Made by a program: the position numbers and the translations under genes | Notes under the pieces: model-generated | The model's input: the letters and a program-made list of their open reading frames with translations, nothing else | Database searches by the model: none | Told to the model about the DNA's origin: nothing | Part shown: positions 1-12,899 of the stretch, one piece after another | Layout: every line of letters begins with the position of its first letter | Position numbering within the stretch: position 1 is the stretch's first letter | NCBI GenBank assembly: GCA_943737045.1 | Contig: CALSFV010000128.1 | Coordinates: 93,863 to 157,862 of the forward strand | Reading direction: 5' to 3' | DNA length: 64,000 nucleotides | From: Parapristionchus giblindavisi | Lineage: Eukaryota > Nematoda > Chromadorea > Rhabditida > Diplogasteridae

Positions 1-2540
1 CAATAATGATAGACTACCGTCACTGGGATACGGGAAGAAGCTACCGTACCACCAATCAATAATGATAGACTACCGTCATTGGGATACGGGAAGAAGCTAC
101 CGTACCACCAATCAATAATGATAGACTACCGTCATTGGGATACGGGAAGAAGCTACCGTACCACCAATCAATAATGATAGACTACCGTCACTGGGATACG
201 GGAAGAAGCTACCGTACCACCAATCAATAGTGATAGACTACCGTCACTGGGATACGGGAAGAAGCTACCGTACCACCAATCAATAATGATAGACTACCGT
301 CATTGGGATACGGGAAGAAGCTACCGTACCACCAATCAATAATGATAGACTACCGTCACTGGGATACGGGAAGAAGCTACCGTACCACCAATCAATAATG
401 ATAGACTACCGTCATTGGGATACGGGAAGAAGCTACCGTACCACCAATCAATAGTGATAGACTACCGTCACTGGGATACGGGAAGAAGCTACCGTACCAC
501 CAATCAATAATGATAGACTACCGTCATTGGGATACGGGAAGAAGCTACCGTACCACCAATCAATAATGATAGACTACCGTCACTGGGATACGGGAAGAAG
601 CTACCGTACCACCAATCAATAATGATAGACTACCGTCACTGGGATACGGGAAGAAGCTACCGTACCACCAATCAATAGTGATAGACTACCGTCACTGGGA
701 TACGGGAAGAAGCTACCGTACCACCAATCAATAATGATAGACTACCGTCACTGGGATACGGGAAGAAGCTACCGTACCACCAATCAATAATGATAGACTA
801 CCGTCATTGGGATACGGGAAGAAGCTACCGTACCACCAATCAATAATGATAGACTACCGTCATTGGGATACGGGAAGAAGCTACCGTACCACCAATCAAT
901 AATGATAGACTACCGTCACTGGGATACGGGAAGAAGCTACCGTACCACCAATCAATAATGATAGACTACCGTCACTGGGATACGGGAAGAAGCTACCGTA
1001 CCACCAATCAATAATGATAGACTACCGTCACTGGGATACGGGAAGAAGCTACCGTACCACCAATCAATAATGATAGACTACCGTCACTGGGATACGGGAA
1101 GAAGCTACCGTACCACCAATCAATAATGATAGACTACCGTCATTGGGATACGGGAAGAAGCTACCGTACCACCAATCAATAATGATAGACTACCGTCATT
1201 GGGATACGGGAAGAAGCTACCGTACCACCAATCAATAATGATAGACTACCGTCACTGGGATACGGGAAGAAGCTACCGTACCACCAATCAATAATGATAG
1301 ACTACCGTCATTGGGATACGGGAAGAAGCTACCGTACCACCAATCAATAATGATAGACTACCGTCACTGGGATACGGGAAGAAGCTACCGTACCACCAAT
1401 CAATAATGATAGACTACCGTCACTGGGATACGGGAAGAAGCTACCGTACCACCAATCAATAATGATAGACTACCGTCACTGGGATACGGGAAGAAGCTAC
1501 CGTACCACCAATCAATAATGATAGACTACCGTCACTGGGATACGGGAAGAAGCTACCGTACCACCAATCAATAATGATAGACTACCGTCATTGGGATACG
1601 GGAAGAAGCTACCGTACCACCAATCAATAATGATAGACTACCGTCACTGGGATACGGGAAGAAGCTACCGTACCACCAATCAATAATGATAGACTACCGT
1701 CATTGGGATACGGGAAGAAGCTACCGTACCACCAATCAATAATGATAGACTACCGTCATTGGGATACGGGAAGAAGCTACCGTACCACCAATCAATAATG
1801 ATAGACTACCGTCACTGGGATACAGGAAGAAGCTACCGTACCACCAATCAATAATGATAGACTACCGTCATTGGGATACGGGAAGAAGCTACCGTACCAC
1901 GAATCAATAATGATAGACTACCGTCATTGGGATACGGGAAGAAGCTACCGTACCACCAATCAATAATGATAGACTACCGTCATTGGGATACGGGAAGAAG
2001 CTACCGTACCACCAATCAATAATGATAGACTACCGTCATTGGGATACGGGAAGAAGCTACCGTACCACGAATCAATAATGATAGACTACCGTCATTGGGA
2101 TACGGGAAGAAGCTACCGTACCACCAATCAATAATGATAGACTACCGTCATTGGGATACGGGAAGAAGCTACCGTACCACCAATCAATAATGATAGACTA
2201 CCGTCACTGGGATACGGGAAGAAGCTACCGTACCACCAATCAATAATGATAGACTACCGTCATTGGGATACGGGAAGAAGCTACCGTACCACCAATCAAT
2301 AATGATAGACTACCGTCACTGGGATACGGGAAGAAGCTACCGTACCACCAATCAATAATGATAGACTACCGTCATTGGGATACGGGAAGAAGCTACCGTA
2401 CCACCAATCAATAATGATAGACTACCGTCATTGGGATACGGGAAGAAGCTACCGTACCACCAATCAATAATGATAGACTACCGTCATTGGGATACGGGAA
2501 GAAGCTACCGTACCACCAATCAATAATGATAGACTACCGT
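1..2540. repeat. 56-bp satellite array, first copy (about 45 units)
   Basis: A head-to-tail array of a 56-bp unit runs from the window edge to 2540. Each unit contains two ACTACCGT/CTACCGTA words and GGGATACGGGAAGAAG. Variable sites are CACTGGG/CATTGGG, AATAATGA/AATAGTGA and ACCACC/ACCACG. The unit aligns with the core of a palindromic MITE (complete copy at 30842-31148), and the MITE right half follows directly at 2541-2626. The array lies in an intron of the partial zinc-finger gene copy ending at 4294. Confidence 0.97.
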
Positions 2541-2626
2541 AACGTTTTACAGTAATTTCATGGATCAGCAGGGTATTCCGCTTTGGGTCAAATACACTCG
2601 AAAATTCACGCCGACGCAAATGTAAC
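2541..2626. mobile_element. Right arm of the TACCGTA MITE that hosts the array
   Basis: The sequence after the array (TTTTACAGTAATTTCATGGATC, then GCAAATGTAAC at 2616-2626) is repeated at 24467-24553 behind the second array. It resembles the right half of the MITE at 30842-31148. The left half lies outside the window. Confidence 0.75.
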
Positions 2627-3021
2627 TTGCGCTTACAAAACGTGTAGGCTCGTAAGGCAAATGTAATGACGACGCATTAATAAGTAGACTATTTTTTGTT
2701 TGTTTTAGCTTAGTAACTCTAAATACAACTAACCATCTCTAGATATATATTTCAACGTGATTATTTCACATTATTTTTGTATAATTATAGCCATCCTTGA
2801 CGCCATTCTCAACGGCCCGTCTCTTTCGGTTTTATAACCATTTACAACGGCATCACCGAACCACATTCGCAAAGGTAAAAAATGTAGACGTTCTTATCAA
2901 AAAATGCAAATTTCAATTGTAAAAATGGTTTCAACAAAACGTTAAAATGGATAGGAATCAGGTTATTATCTAACCATTCTCTCAACCAAATTCTAAGAAA
3001 AATTGATCGGCGCTCTGATTA

Positions 3022-3299
3022 TTGACCGTATAAAATACACTTGTTTATTTGGTACGAGAGTAGCCAACCACTCCCACAAGAGACTTTCTTGTTTTGCATG
3101 GTTCAGAAACTACGCCGATCTCTTTTATTTATAATATAGCGCGCGGCGAAGGTCAGCCTGGTTAGAAAGAGGCAGCGGAGAGACAATGGAGAGGCGGGGC
3201 GAGATGTAGAAGGCTACATCTCGCTCGCCTCTCGATTGTGACTTCCGTTCGTTAGCACCATTTGTCATTTTCTTATGCAAGTACATTTTATACGCACAA
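3022..3299. mobile_element. 278-bp TA-flanked MITE (TTGACCGTATAAAAT family)
   Basis: The ends TTGACCGTATAAAAT and ATTTTATACGCACAA are imperfect inverted repeats flanked by TA. The block X duplicate at 26090-26105 reads straight through without it. A similar 278-bp copy in opposite orientation lies at 31539-31816 and a shorter variant at 25825-26042. TA duplication and TIRs suggest a Tc1/mariner-superfamily non-autonomous element. Confidence 0.88.
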
Positions 3300-3821
3300 T
3301 AGAATGTTTTATTTTTCAAAATTTTCAAAAAAAATCAACAAAACATGCAATATATTGTTAATGCAAATTACGTGCGGTAATTTCAGGAGGGAATCAAATT
3401 TGAATGTTCGAAATGCTCATATGAAGTTCGCGCCGATGAACATGTGACTATACACTCCAGGGTATGTGGATTTATGAATCAGTTAATCAATTTATTCATA
3501 TCAATTTAAATACTAGATGAAAAATGGGCCGTTCTTTAGTTCCAAAACTGATATTAACCACCGTTGGGCATTACTCTTTTGTATCTCATGTATCGGTAAA
3601 ACTGGACAATATCACAGGTGTAACATAAGAGCAAAACTCCAAGGTAGACTTGATCACTATGTTAACAATATTTTCGACTTCTCATCTAAAATAATGAAAT
3701 AGGCATAGTTTGAAAATGATTGATACATCGCTTTTTTATAGTCTGAATGCGACTCAGAAAAGATGAAGATCTATCGAATGAAGAAGGAGACAGCAAAAGA
3801 TAAGGTACTTAAAGTGACACC

Positions 3822-3912
3822 CTGAGCTTATTTAAAACTCTCCGCTCTGGCCACGCTCTCTCGCTTTCTTTGTCTGCGAGAGAGTATTGCCAATGCGGAG
3901 TGTGAAATTAGC
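3822..3912. repeat. Small hairpin repeat
   Basis: ACTCTCCGCTCTGGCCACGC and GCGAGAGAGTATTGCC...GCGGAGTGT form an imperfect inverted repeat with CTCTCGC/GCGAGAG at the tip. The block X duplicate is at 26609-26702, and a one-armed relative is at about 15343-15395 in the broken Y gene. Confidence 0.7.
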
Positions 3913-4294
3913 ATGGGTATGACTTTTTTGAAATCATAATAAATCTATTCATTAAACCAATATATTAATTGTACTATCTTTATGCGGTGATAAACTTTTA
4001 ACAACGAGAGTTCATTGTTTCAAGAGTTTAAGATCAACTTAATATGTTCTTTTAAAGAAAGTCTAATGGTTAATTGTCTGAAATAAATAGATTCGCAAAT
4101 ATGATTAGCGATGATAAAAAGTGGCCAATATCTCGCGCTCATCTCTCGAATGCTCTCTCATTTCACTCAATTCATTCATTCAATGAATCAACTATCGTTT
4201 TGACCTGACGAGTAATATAATAAAATACGTTTATTTGTAAGGATAAAACTTAATTCAGGAAAATCGCGAAGATGCCGACATTATTCAAGGCTGA

Positions 4295-6009
4295 AGATAT
4301 TATTATATTCCCATGGAGTGATCATAATCATGATATAATTCAATACAATTCAATAGATTTCTTTCCAATTTTTTTTCATTCCAAACAAATTTATCAAGAG
4401 TAGACTCTGATGTATGCTCTTCCTCTCTCTCTCTCTTCTTACTTCTCAGAATATTGACGTTTATATTCATATGCACATTTCTCCATTCTAAGAGTTCTTT
4501 AGTCCAAGAAGATCCGTTTGAAGTTGGCTTCCCATGATACCCATTTTGATCTCCCAAATTTATTGTGTTCGTTTCTATGTATGTATGACATCTGTATAAA
4601 GAGTGCAAGACTGATCTTTCCACTAAAATGTTTTTTTTTGTATTTTGAGCAACGCACAAGTGAAATATTGAAGAAAACACAACGTATTGTCTCCGGAAAC
4701 CTTATCTTGAATTGGAGAATCAAGATTTTGGATATATTCAATATTTTATGATTGGATTCTTCATTAGCAAGTGTGGTGACATTCTGAAATTTTTTCAGTC
4801 TCAGTCAATGAGTAACTGAAAGAAATAATGGACAAAAACTCATGAAAAGAACTGACAAGTATCGGGGCCTACAAGGATCGAAGATACAGGTAACTAAAGG
4901 TTGTGATTGAATGAAATCAATTGATTTCTATAACGGATACGAATAAAAATTGGAGAAATTAAATCGGATGACGAATTGGAAGATTTATTCTTTTTCAATC
5001 TTTTCGTATTATTATATATTGTGTCATTTCTAGTTTTGTCATGCTAAGTTTCATCCTATTAAGATTAATATTGTATCATAAATTATCAAATTATCAAGGA
5101 AAAACATTTAAATAGTCGAAATTGGTTTAGTTTTTTATTACTTTAACAGTTGCTTCCGTAGTGAGAATGTATGACCGCACTCTTCCTTATACTCTCCCTC
5201 GCCTTTCCCTGTTCCCTCACTTCATCCTTCTATGTCTGCGATATCCAAACCTTACACACTATCTCATACCCAGGGAGTGGGTGATATGAAATATGACCTG
5301 AGCAGTGAGTGTGGCCTCAGGCCATTTCCTTGTTAGTTCGGGAAGACTCAAGACATTACAAATGCAGAGAATATACGAATTTAAAGGTAGCTCGTATCCA
5401 AAAATTTCGATTCGAAATAGTTAAAATAGTTGATGATAAGCTCAACAATCTGATCAGAAATATGTATTTGATAGTTTGAAACGACGCTCTGGTAAGAAGT
5501 TGGATTACTGTAGCTTGTTCCACACCACGGGCGAGGTTTCCGAACTATAGTATGCTAACTCCATCGAAAAGCTCGAAAAGGCCCATTATAGAGTTTTATT
5601 CTTCATAGTTTCTCACTGCGGATAGAATTATCATCACGACATCCAGTTTCAAGTCCTCTTCAAAGATTTGGTGTGCCTAATTAGGAAAAGGCTCCCACTA
5701 TATGGAGCAGAGATTTTTAACTGTGCCGTACTCCTTACCAGAGAATTATTATGACAAGAATTTCAAGCTCTTTTATATGAGATCAACTTGTTTTTCGTTT
5801 CCTGGTCCCTTTAAACAGCCCTGAGAAATTCGTAGTTGAAAGAAATAATTTGAATTCCCGCACCTTGTGTCCGTTACATCCCCATCTAGACCATATCCAC
5901 CATACAAGTGACAAATCTCTGTCCCCATGACCCAAGCTCTTTCACATGAATCCATTACATCGATCCCTTTACTCTCTCCCTGAGAACTTTCTGACATAGA
6001 TTTGTTATA
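4295..6009. other. Intergenic part of block X, no gene recognised
   Basis: This matches 27083-29717 apart from two insertions present only in the second copy (27237-27803 and 28773-29112). A possible exon ends at about 4889 (KLMKRTDKYRG before GTAACT), but it has an upstream in-frame stop and no convincing acceptor, so it is not called. Confidence 0.6.
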
Positions 6010-6029
6010 TTAGGTTGGCGGGAAAGTCT

Positions 6030-7020
6030 TTGTCCATTTTTGAAAACTTTATTTCTTCTAAGGGACAATAACATGAGATCAATTATACGTGCCATCATTA
6101 TTGACAATTTATGTACAATGTTCCACCATATTATGGAATCCGTCCCTGCAGAACCAAGCTGGGCGCAAAGCAAAGTATTGCTTGAGTTCAGCCTCGACAC
6201 TTTCACGGGAATTGAAGGCCCTATCTCGAAGGGCATGGGCAAGGTTTGCGAAAGGCCTATATTTCAACGGGACCAAGTCTGGAGAATACGGTGGCTGAGG
6301 GAGAATCATCCATCCATATATAGCCAGTTCCTGGTTGACTTTAATGGAGATATGGGGACAGGCGCGATCATGATGATAATACACTTTCTTGTCCTTCTGG
6401 CTTGAATGATCAACTGCCTTCTTGAGATTTCATAGTTGTGTGGCGTACTTGACCACGGTACTTGTCATGCCCTCGGGGAACAGTTGCCAGTTGATCACAA
6501 CATGCACTCTCCAACGCACTGACAGCATGATTTTCTTGGAGTGCGGGTTCGGTTTGGAGACATCCCCTGGGGTCTCTCCTTCTTCTACCCACTGGGCTCC
6601 CCTGTGTTTTCGTAGAGGACCCACCTTTCATTCCCTGTTATAAGCCGATCCACCCATCGATCCCCAGCGTGGAGAGTGAGGACTTTAATGGAATCTACGA
6701 ATCGACGATCAAGTTTGGCTAGGGCAATTTCAAGGGGTATGAATCGAATGAAATTTTTTCTTATACCAATGGATTTCAGGCCTCCTTCGAATGCGCTATG
6801 GTGAATTTCAAATGTAGTGGCCATTTCACGGACACTTTGAAATGGGTCCGTTTTCACAAGATTCTTTAACATATCCAAATCCAACTCACAGGGGCTCCCA
6901 GATGGATCCTGTTCATTGAAGGAAAAGTCATATTCTTTGAAGCGATGGAACCAATTCTCGAAGGTGTTGTAGTGTGGGCATGTGTGTCATAAACATACTT
7001 CAGGAGGGTCCTCGAATCGT
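6030..7020 (-). pseudogene. Decayed mariner transposase
   Basis: Minus-strand segments at 6585-6884, 6430-6624 and 6109-6384 lie in successive frames and read as one mariner transposase. Recognisable parts in order are the N-terminal HTH region (LVKTDPFQSVREMA), the catalytic-core block TGNERWVLYEN, a middle segment (KPNPHSKKIMLSV), HDRACPH and PPYSPDLVPL. The protein is broken by at least two frameshifts. In the first catalytic motif the aspartate normally found before EKW is an asparagine. The N-terminus is unclear, and upstream sequence runs into the 35-bp array. It is not expected to be active. Confidence 0.9.
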
Positions 7021-7033
7021 TCATCTTGGTGTT

Positions 7034-9174
7034 GGATAGGACGTGATCAAGTATAGGTTGACGGATGTGGACAGGACGTGATCAAGTATAGGTTGACGGA
7101 TGTGGATAGGACGTGATCAAGTATAGGTTGACGGATGTGGATAGGACGTGATCAAGTATAGGTTGACGGATGTGGATAGGACGTGATCAAGTATAGGTTG
7201 ACGGATGTGGATACGACGTGATCAAGTATAGGTTGACGGATGTGGATACGACGTGATCAAGTATAGGTTGACGGATGTGGATAGGACGTGATCAAGTATA
7301 GGTTGACGGATGTGGATACGACGTGATCAAGTATAGGTTGACGGATGTGGATACGACGTGATCAAGTATAGGTTGACGGATGTGGATAGGACGTGATCAA
7401 GTATAGGTTGACGGATGTGGACAGGACGTGATCAAGTATAGGTTGACGGATGTGGATAGGACGTGATCAAGTATAGGTTGACGGATGTGGATAGGACGTG
7501 ATCAAGTATAGGTTGACGGATGTGGATAGGACGTGATCAAGTATAGGTTGACGGATGTGGATACGACGTGATCAAGTATAGGTTGACGGATGTGGATACG
7601 ACGTGATCAAGTATAGGTTGACGGATGTGGATAGGACGTGATCAAGTATAGGTTGACGGATGTGGATACGACGTGATCAAGTATAGGTTGACGGATGTGG
7701 ATACGACGTGATCAAGTATAGGTTGACGGATGTGGATAGGACGTGATCAAGTATAGGTTGACGGATGTGGATAGGACGTGATCAAGTATAGGTTGACGGA
7801 TGCGGATAGGACGTGATCAACTATAGGTTGACGGATGTGGATAGGACGTGATCAAGTATAGGTTGACGGATGTGGATAGGACGTGATCAAGTATAGGTTG
7901 ACGGATGTGGATAGGACGTGATCAAGTATAGGTTGACGGATGTGGATAGAACGTGATCAAGTATAGGTTGACGGATGTGGATAGGACGTGATCAACTATA
8001 GGTTGACGGATGTGGATAGGACGTGATCAAGTATAGGTTGACGGATGTGGATAGGACGTGATCAAGTATAGGTTGACGGATGTGGATAGGACGTGATCAA
8101 GTATAGGTTGACGGATGTGGATAGGACGTGATCAAGTATAGGTTGACGGATGTGGATAGGACGTGATCAAGTATAGGTTGACGGATGTGGATAGGACGTG
8201 ATCAAGTATAGGTTGACGGATGTGGATAGGACGTGATCAAGTATAGGTTGACGGATGCGGATAGGACGTGATCAAGTATAGGTTGACGGATGTGGATAGG
8301 ACGTGATCAAGTATAGGTTGACGGATGTGGATAGAACGTGATCAAGTATAGGTTGACGGATGTGGATAGGACGTGATCAAGTATAGGTTGACGGATGTGG
8401 ATAGGACGTGATCAAGTATAGGTTGACGGATGTGGATAGGACGTGATCAAGTATAGGTTGACGGATGTGGATAGGACGTGATCAAGTATAGGTTGACGGA
8501 TGTGGATAGGACGTGATCAAGTATAGGTTGACGGATGTGGATAGGACGTGATCAAGTATAGGTTGATGGATGTGGATAGAACGTGATCAAGTATATGTTG
8601 ACGGATGTGGATAGGACGTGATCAAGTATAGGTTGACGGATGTGGATAGGACGTGATCAAGTATAGGTTGATGGATGTGGATAGAACGTGATCAAGTATA
8701 TGTTGACGGATGTGGATAGGACGTGATCAAGTATAGGTTGACGGATGTGGATAGGACGTGATCAAGTATAGGTTGACGGATGTGGATAGGACGTGATCAA
8801 GTATAGGTTGACGGATGTGGATAGGACGTGATCAAGTATAGGTTGACGGATGTGGATAGGACGTGATCAAGTATAGGTTGATGGATGTGGATAGAACGTG
8901 ATCAAGTATATGTTGACGGATGTGGATAGGACGTGATCAAGTATAGGTTGACGGATGTGGATAGGACGTGATCAAGTATAGGTTGACGGATGTGGATACG
9001 ACGTGATCAAGTATAGGTTGACGGATGTGGATACGACGTGATCAAGTATAGGTTGACGGATGTGGATAGGACGTGATCAAGTATAGGTTGACGGATGTGG
9101 ATAGGACGTGATCAAGTATAGGTTGACGGATGTGGATAGGACGTGATCAAGTATAGGTTGACGGATGTGGATAG
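7034..9174. repeat. 35-bp minisatellite, about 61 units, inside the mariner
   Basis: The unit GGATAGGACGTGATCAAGTA plus TAGGTTGACGGATGT is repeated head to tail. Recurrent variants are GATACGACG, GATAGAACG, CAACTATAG and GTTGATGG. Some variants recur in blocks (for example GTTGATGG with TATATGTTG at about 8565-8910), showing multi-unit duplication. It sits between the transposase remnant and the right terminal repeat. Confidence 0.97.
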
Positions 9175-9356
9175 TGATAGTTACGTACATTGTTGCTCTA
9201 CTAGAGCCTGGCTGAAGGGAAGGGAACGGGGAGTTGCTTACTGCAAAGGCCCTTCACTGCTTGTTATTCACTAGGAATGAGGGAACGCCAAAGTGCACCT
9301 GCGACGAGCAGTGAAAATAGAAAACCATGGACAAAGACTTTCCCGCCAACCTAATA

Positions 9357-10312
9357 TGTAATCTTGAGAACACAATCTAACTTTCCTTCCCTATTCATTC
9401 ATTCGCCCTTTAGTCATCTTCCCTTCTTTCCTCTGATTTTTCTCTACCTCTCTCTTTCCATCTTCAGAGGCGTGGTCTTTGGACTATTCCCTTTAGAGAG
9501 AGATCAGGCTAAGATGGGGAGAGGCCGCTTTCTTTTTGTTTCTTAGTCCTTTTTGTTATTTTGTTTTCTTATCTATTAAAACTCCACTTACTAGCCCCAT
9601 GCCTAGTTATCGAAGGTTAGGAGGAGTTTATATACGTTTTATTGTAACTGTAGATAAATTATATCATTATCCCCCCTTTAATATTTGGCTTTACACGACC
9701 AGGGTTTGTTGTAAGACGTTACATCCCTGTCTTTTCATTCTCTTTCACACTATTAGTCATCTTCCCCTCTTTCGTCTGATCTTTCTCTACACTCACGGCA
9801 AATTCTCTTAGATATAGGTTGTCTAACTGTTCGGCTATAGAGAAAGGTTAGCTTACTCCATACTCTCTCAAAAAGACACGTTAGATAATTCTCTCTCGCT
9901 CGAGATAGTAACGGTGACTGGAGTAAGCTAACTAAGTTATCTCACATATGAGAGAACGTTTCTCTAATTGATAGATGTTTAAATCTATTTTAAATTTTAA
10001 GTTTTTCTCGAATTTCTCGAATTAAAATAGAGAAATTTTCAAGAAAAAAGTTGAGAAATCGAAAAATTAGAGAAATCGAGAAACGGGAAATGTACACCCC
10101 TGCTATGCACCCCGTCGCAGAATTTTATGGCGATCACGCCTGTCTATTTCATTTTTCACGAAAAAATTTCAGATATTTTTAAAAATTGAATTTATTTCAA
10201 CGGGAAAAGTGTTTTTTAAAAGAGATGCATAGATCGGACCGTAATGTGTTCAGGACCACAAAGAAAAAAATTCAGCGAATTTGCAGAAGGTACTTTCCAG
10301 AAAATCAACTTT
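9357..10312. other. Intergenic, junction of blocks X and Y
   Basis: Block X homology (29714-29929) ends near 9572. Block Y homology (30645-30719 continuing at 37880) starts near 9705. Nothing recognisable lies between. AT-rich CTCGA/TCGAG-rich sequence at 9960-10090 is repeated at 38070-38175. Confidence 0.6.
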
Positions 10313-10493
10313 TAGTGTAGTCATTTTGCCGTTGAAGCGGATGCAAGAGGCGAGAGAGTGTGGTGGAGCGAGAGAGCAGAGAGGTAAGTAAGGCGACAAA
10401 AATAGGAAGGGGGTGGACGGAGGGGTCTTCTCTGCTCTCTCACACCACACTCTCTCGCCTCTCTCTTGCCTCCACTCCATGACTACACTATAA
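10313..10493. repeat. Palindromic MITE-like hairpin
   Basis: TAGTGTAGTCAT at about 10314 and ATGACTACACTATA at about 10480 bracket inverted GAGAGTGTGGTGG / CCACACTCTCTCGCCTC segments. The same structure is at 38398-38582 in the second block Y. Confidence 0.65.
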
Positions 10494-11761
10494 CACGGGT
10501 CTCCTTTAAAATCGTAGGAAAATGAGACCTTTTTCCCGATAGTTTTAAAATTTTTCTCACCGTTTTGGATGAGATTTATATGATTGACCATAGTGAGGTA
10601 AAGTAGAAGGCCTAGGCACTTGATTTCGCCAAATTTGTATTTTTATCGATTTTTATATCTTCCACTTCCGGAACCCATATCTCACTCAATTTTTGACCTA
10701 CAGCAAAACTTTTTTTTGCCAATCGAGTCGAAATGAACTAATCTAGAAGTAACTCAAGGACGGATACGTGCGAAAACGCCATCTTCTACCTGTTTTCTTT
10801 TAGAAAAATTTTTTTGAGTACAAAATGCTATTTTTTTCAAAACTTTTCCACAAAGGGTACGGTTTTAATTCGCGATTCTGATTCCCCATCCTCGAATTGG
10901 GGTAGGTACATATTTCATCGGTTATAACTCACGACAAGCCATATCGATCCTCAGAGGGAGCCTGACTTTGCGTTATTTTCATTCAAAATACATTTCTTAT
11001 CTCACCTCTCCTCATTTTCATGCAAATTCTCAAGCGTAGTATACCAATCGAAACCTCTCGACGAGCTCTACAAAAATGACTTAGTAGTACAAGTCATGAA
11101 ATTTGACCGTATTCAAGATATTCTAGAAAATCCGTTTTTTCACTGGCAATTGTTGTGCAATGTATTTATTTATTTATTTATTTGATAAAAAATATATTCG
11201 CTTTCACTTTCACTTTGCTCTCTAACCACGTTTGTTCGTTACTCTTTTGCAATTAATATGTTCATTGAAGCAATGCGTTTTCTCGTGCTATTCTTCATAC
11301 TTCTATGGAAAACGAACGTAATATGGAGAAGGTCGCTCAGTATGATTTCGCTCTCGGTCTCTACAAGCGAATGCTCGAGGAAGTGCAGCAAGGAGTGGGA
11401 ATACTTATAAGTTTATTTTCTCGAAAGTACCTTCCGCAAATTTCACTGAAATTTTTTCGGAACTTTCCTTTTTTTTGGCCCGGGGTAATTTACATAAGTT
11501 CTGCTTTTGCAGAACTGCTCCCCTGCTAGGGGGAGGCTTGCCCTCCCATTTTAGGGAGGGTAGTCCAATCGGGGCCCGTGCTCCCCGCCCTCTCCTCCAA
11601 ATGGGAGAGCGCTGGACTGAAACGAAGAAGGACTACGATGGCTTTTATAGATATTTATAATTATATTAAATTTTATTAGGATTTGAACGAGAGAGTACAC
11701 AAATAGAGAGAGCAATTCTTCATTTTGGCTTCGCATTCCGCAATGGCAGGGTCGGTTTATA

Positions 11762-12700
11762 CAGGGTGCGGCAGAATTATGGAAACACGACTTCCTGCAT
11801 TTAACAGTGGTTTTTCATTGTTTTTTTTGCGTTTCCCCGGCGCTCTCGAAATAATTTCATTGAAATTCACCATTATCAGCATCTCGTATCTGAGGTTGGT
11901 GTTGATTGCTTTCCATTCTGTGAAATGGCACGCCCTAGAATAGATGCCTGTCCTTCTGCCTCGCACTGCGTCGGCGGAACACTTGGTGGCGCTTTCTCTG
12001 ATAAGACGCTTTCACAGTGGAACAATCGTACAAACCCCAAAACAATAGGATATTGGTAGAGGACTCTTATGAAGCAGATGAGAGTTGAATGGAGGCTCTC
12101 TTCCTCGTAAAGTCATGGTTTGGGCTGACATCTGTCCCTTGGGACGGAATTTCCGGGTTTTCGTCGATCCTGGAGACAAGGTGAACTAGGATAACAACCT
12201 GTAAGATATCCAAATGGAGTGTCTGGGCCCCGGGGCCAAGAGTCACTTTGGGAACATGCATTGGAGCTTAAAGAAAGATTCGGCGCTGACTCCCAAGGCA
12301 AAGATTGCGACTGCCTGGCTCAAGACCCCGTTTTCACTCCTTCACCCGCTCCTCAGAATGGCCTCCTACTCTCCCGATCTCAACCCCCTCGACCTTTTTG
12401 TGTGATCATTTCTTGAAAGCAATACCTGTGCTCGTCCCAACTCGAATCTTGAATAGCTCAAGAAGGCCCTTCTCCGGAAATCGGAAAGAATCGACCAAAA
12501 ATACCCTTCCGCCACCGTCCTTTTCACCAATACCGTTTGAAGCTAGTTATTGACGCGAAAAGAGGCAGAATTAAGAAGTTAACACAGATTGTTGTTCATA
12601 TGATAGCTCTTGATAAAATATTATATGCTGAACCGATTTGCTCAATACATGTGATCAGGGGAGATCAAAGATCGTGTTTCCATAATTCTGCCGCACCCTG
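11762..12700 (+). mobile_element. Tc1/mariner-like element, 939 bp, nested
   Basis: It is bounded by near-perfect inverted repeats CAGGGTGCGGCAGAATTATG and CATAATTCTGCCGCACCCTG and flanked by TA (11760-11761, 12701-12702). It carries a decayed plus-strand transposase. It lies within the 11459-13335 element, itself in intron 1 of the broken Y gene. Confidence 0.93.
12090..12590 (+). pseudogene. Decayed Tc1-like transposase
   Basis: Plus-strand fragments in shifting frames recall the C-terminal half of Tc1-like transposases: a VWADICPLGR block, FVDPGDKVN, HFGNMHW, a KDSALTPKAK block where the second catalytic region should be, SYSPDLNPLD, and a tail resembling LVIDAKRGRIKK. At least three frame changes and a stop after KVN break it. 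The N-terminal DNA-binding half is not recognisable in the 939-bp element. Confidence 0.85.
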
Positions 12701-12899
12701 TACTACATATAAACACCATCTCTGCCTCTTTATCTATATCGTAACATCGCATTTATTCGGACTGAACTAATCATGCACTGCACTATACTACTCATATTTT
12801 AGCGGCAGATACACTCTACTTTTCCACAACATAAAGTGTGTTTTTATTATTGTTTCGTATGCAGTAATAAACGGGCAAAAATTATTCTACATATCGTGC

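Larger units (their letters stand above)
2791..4294 (+). pseudogene. Last four exons of a duplicated C2H2/C2HC zinc-finger gene (5' part outside window)
   Basis: Exons 2791-2874, 3387-3461, 3742-3804 and 4259-4294 are open, in phase 0 and bounded by AG/GT. They correspond one to one to exons 14-17 of the gene at 16547-27082, with the same TGA stop (4292-4294). They encode the second half of finger 3, finger 4 (C-x2-C-x12-H-x4-C across two exons) and the short acidic tail. The copies differ at about 15 exon positions, most changing an amino acid, with no stop or frameshift. It may be the 3' end of a functional paralogue whose 5' exons lie upstream of the window, so pseudogene here means partial in the window rather than proven dead. 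Confidence 0.75.
6010..9354 (-). mobile_element. Mariner element swollen by an internal minisatellite
   Basis: The inverted ends TTAGGTTGGCGGGAAAGTCT (6010) and the complement ending at 9354 are flanked by TA on each side (6008-6009, 9355-9356). At 29712 the duplicate block reads GTTATATGTAATC without the element, so the insertion post-dates the block duplication or was absent from that copy. It holds a decayed transposase on the minus strand and a 2.1-kb tandem array, making it about 3.3 kb rather than the usual 1.3 kb. Confidence 0.95.

Noticed and set aside
1..2540. CRISPR-like array
   Set aside because: Repeats are directly adjacent with no unique spacers; the genome is eukaryotic. It is a satellite.
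4820..4889. Extra exon of the zinc-finger gene (KLMKRTDKYRG)
   Set aside because: It lies after the TGA stop shared by both copies, has an in-frame stop just upstream and lacks a good acceptor.
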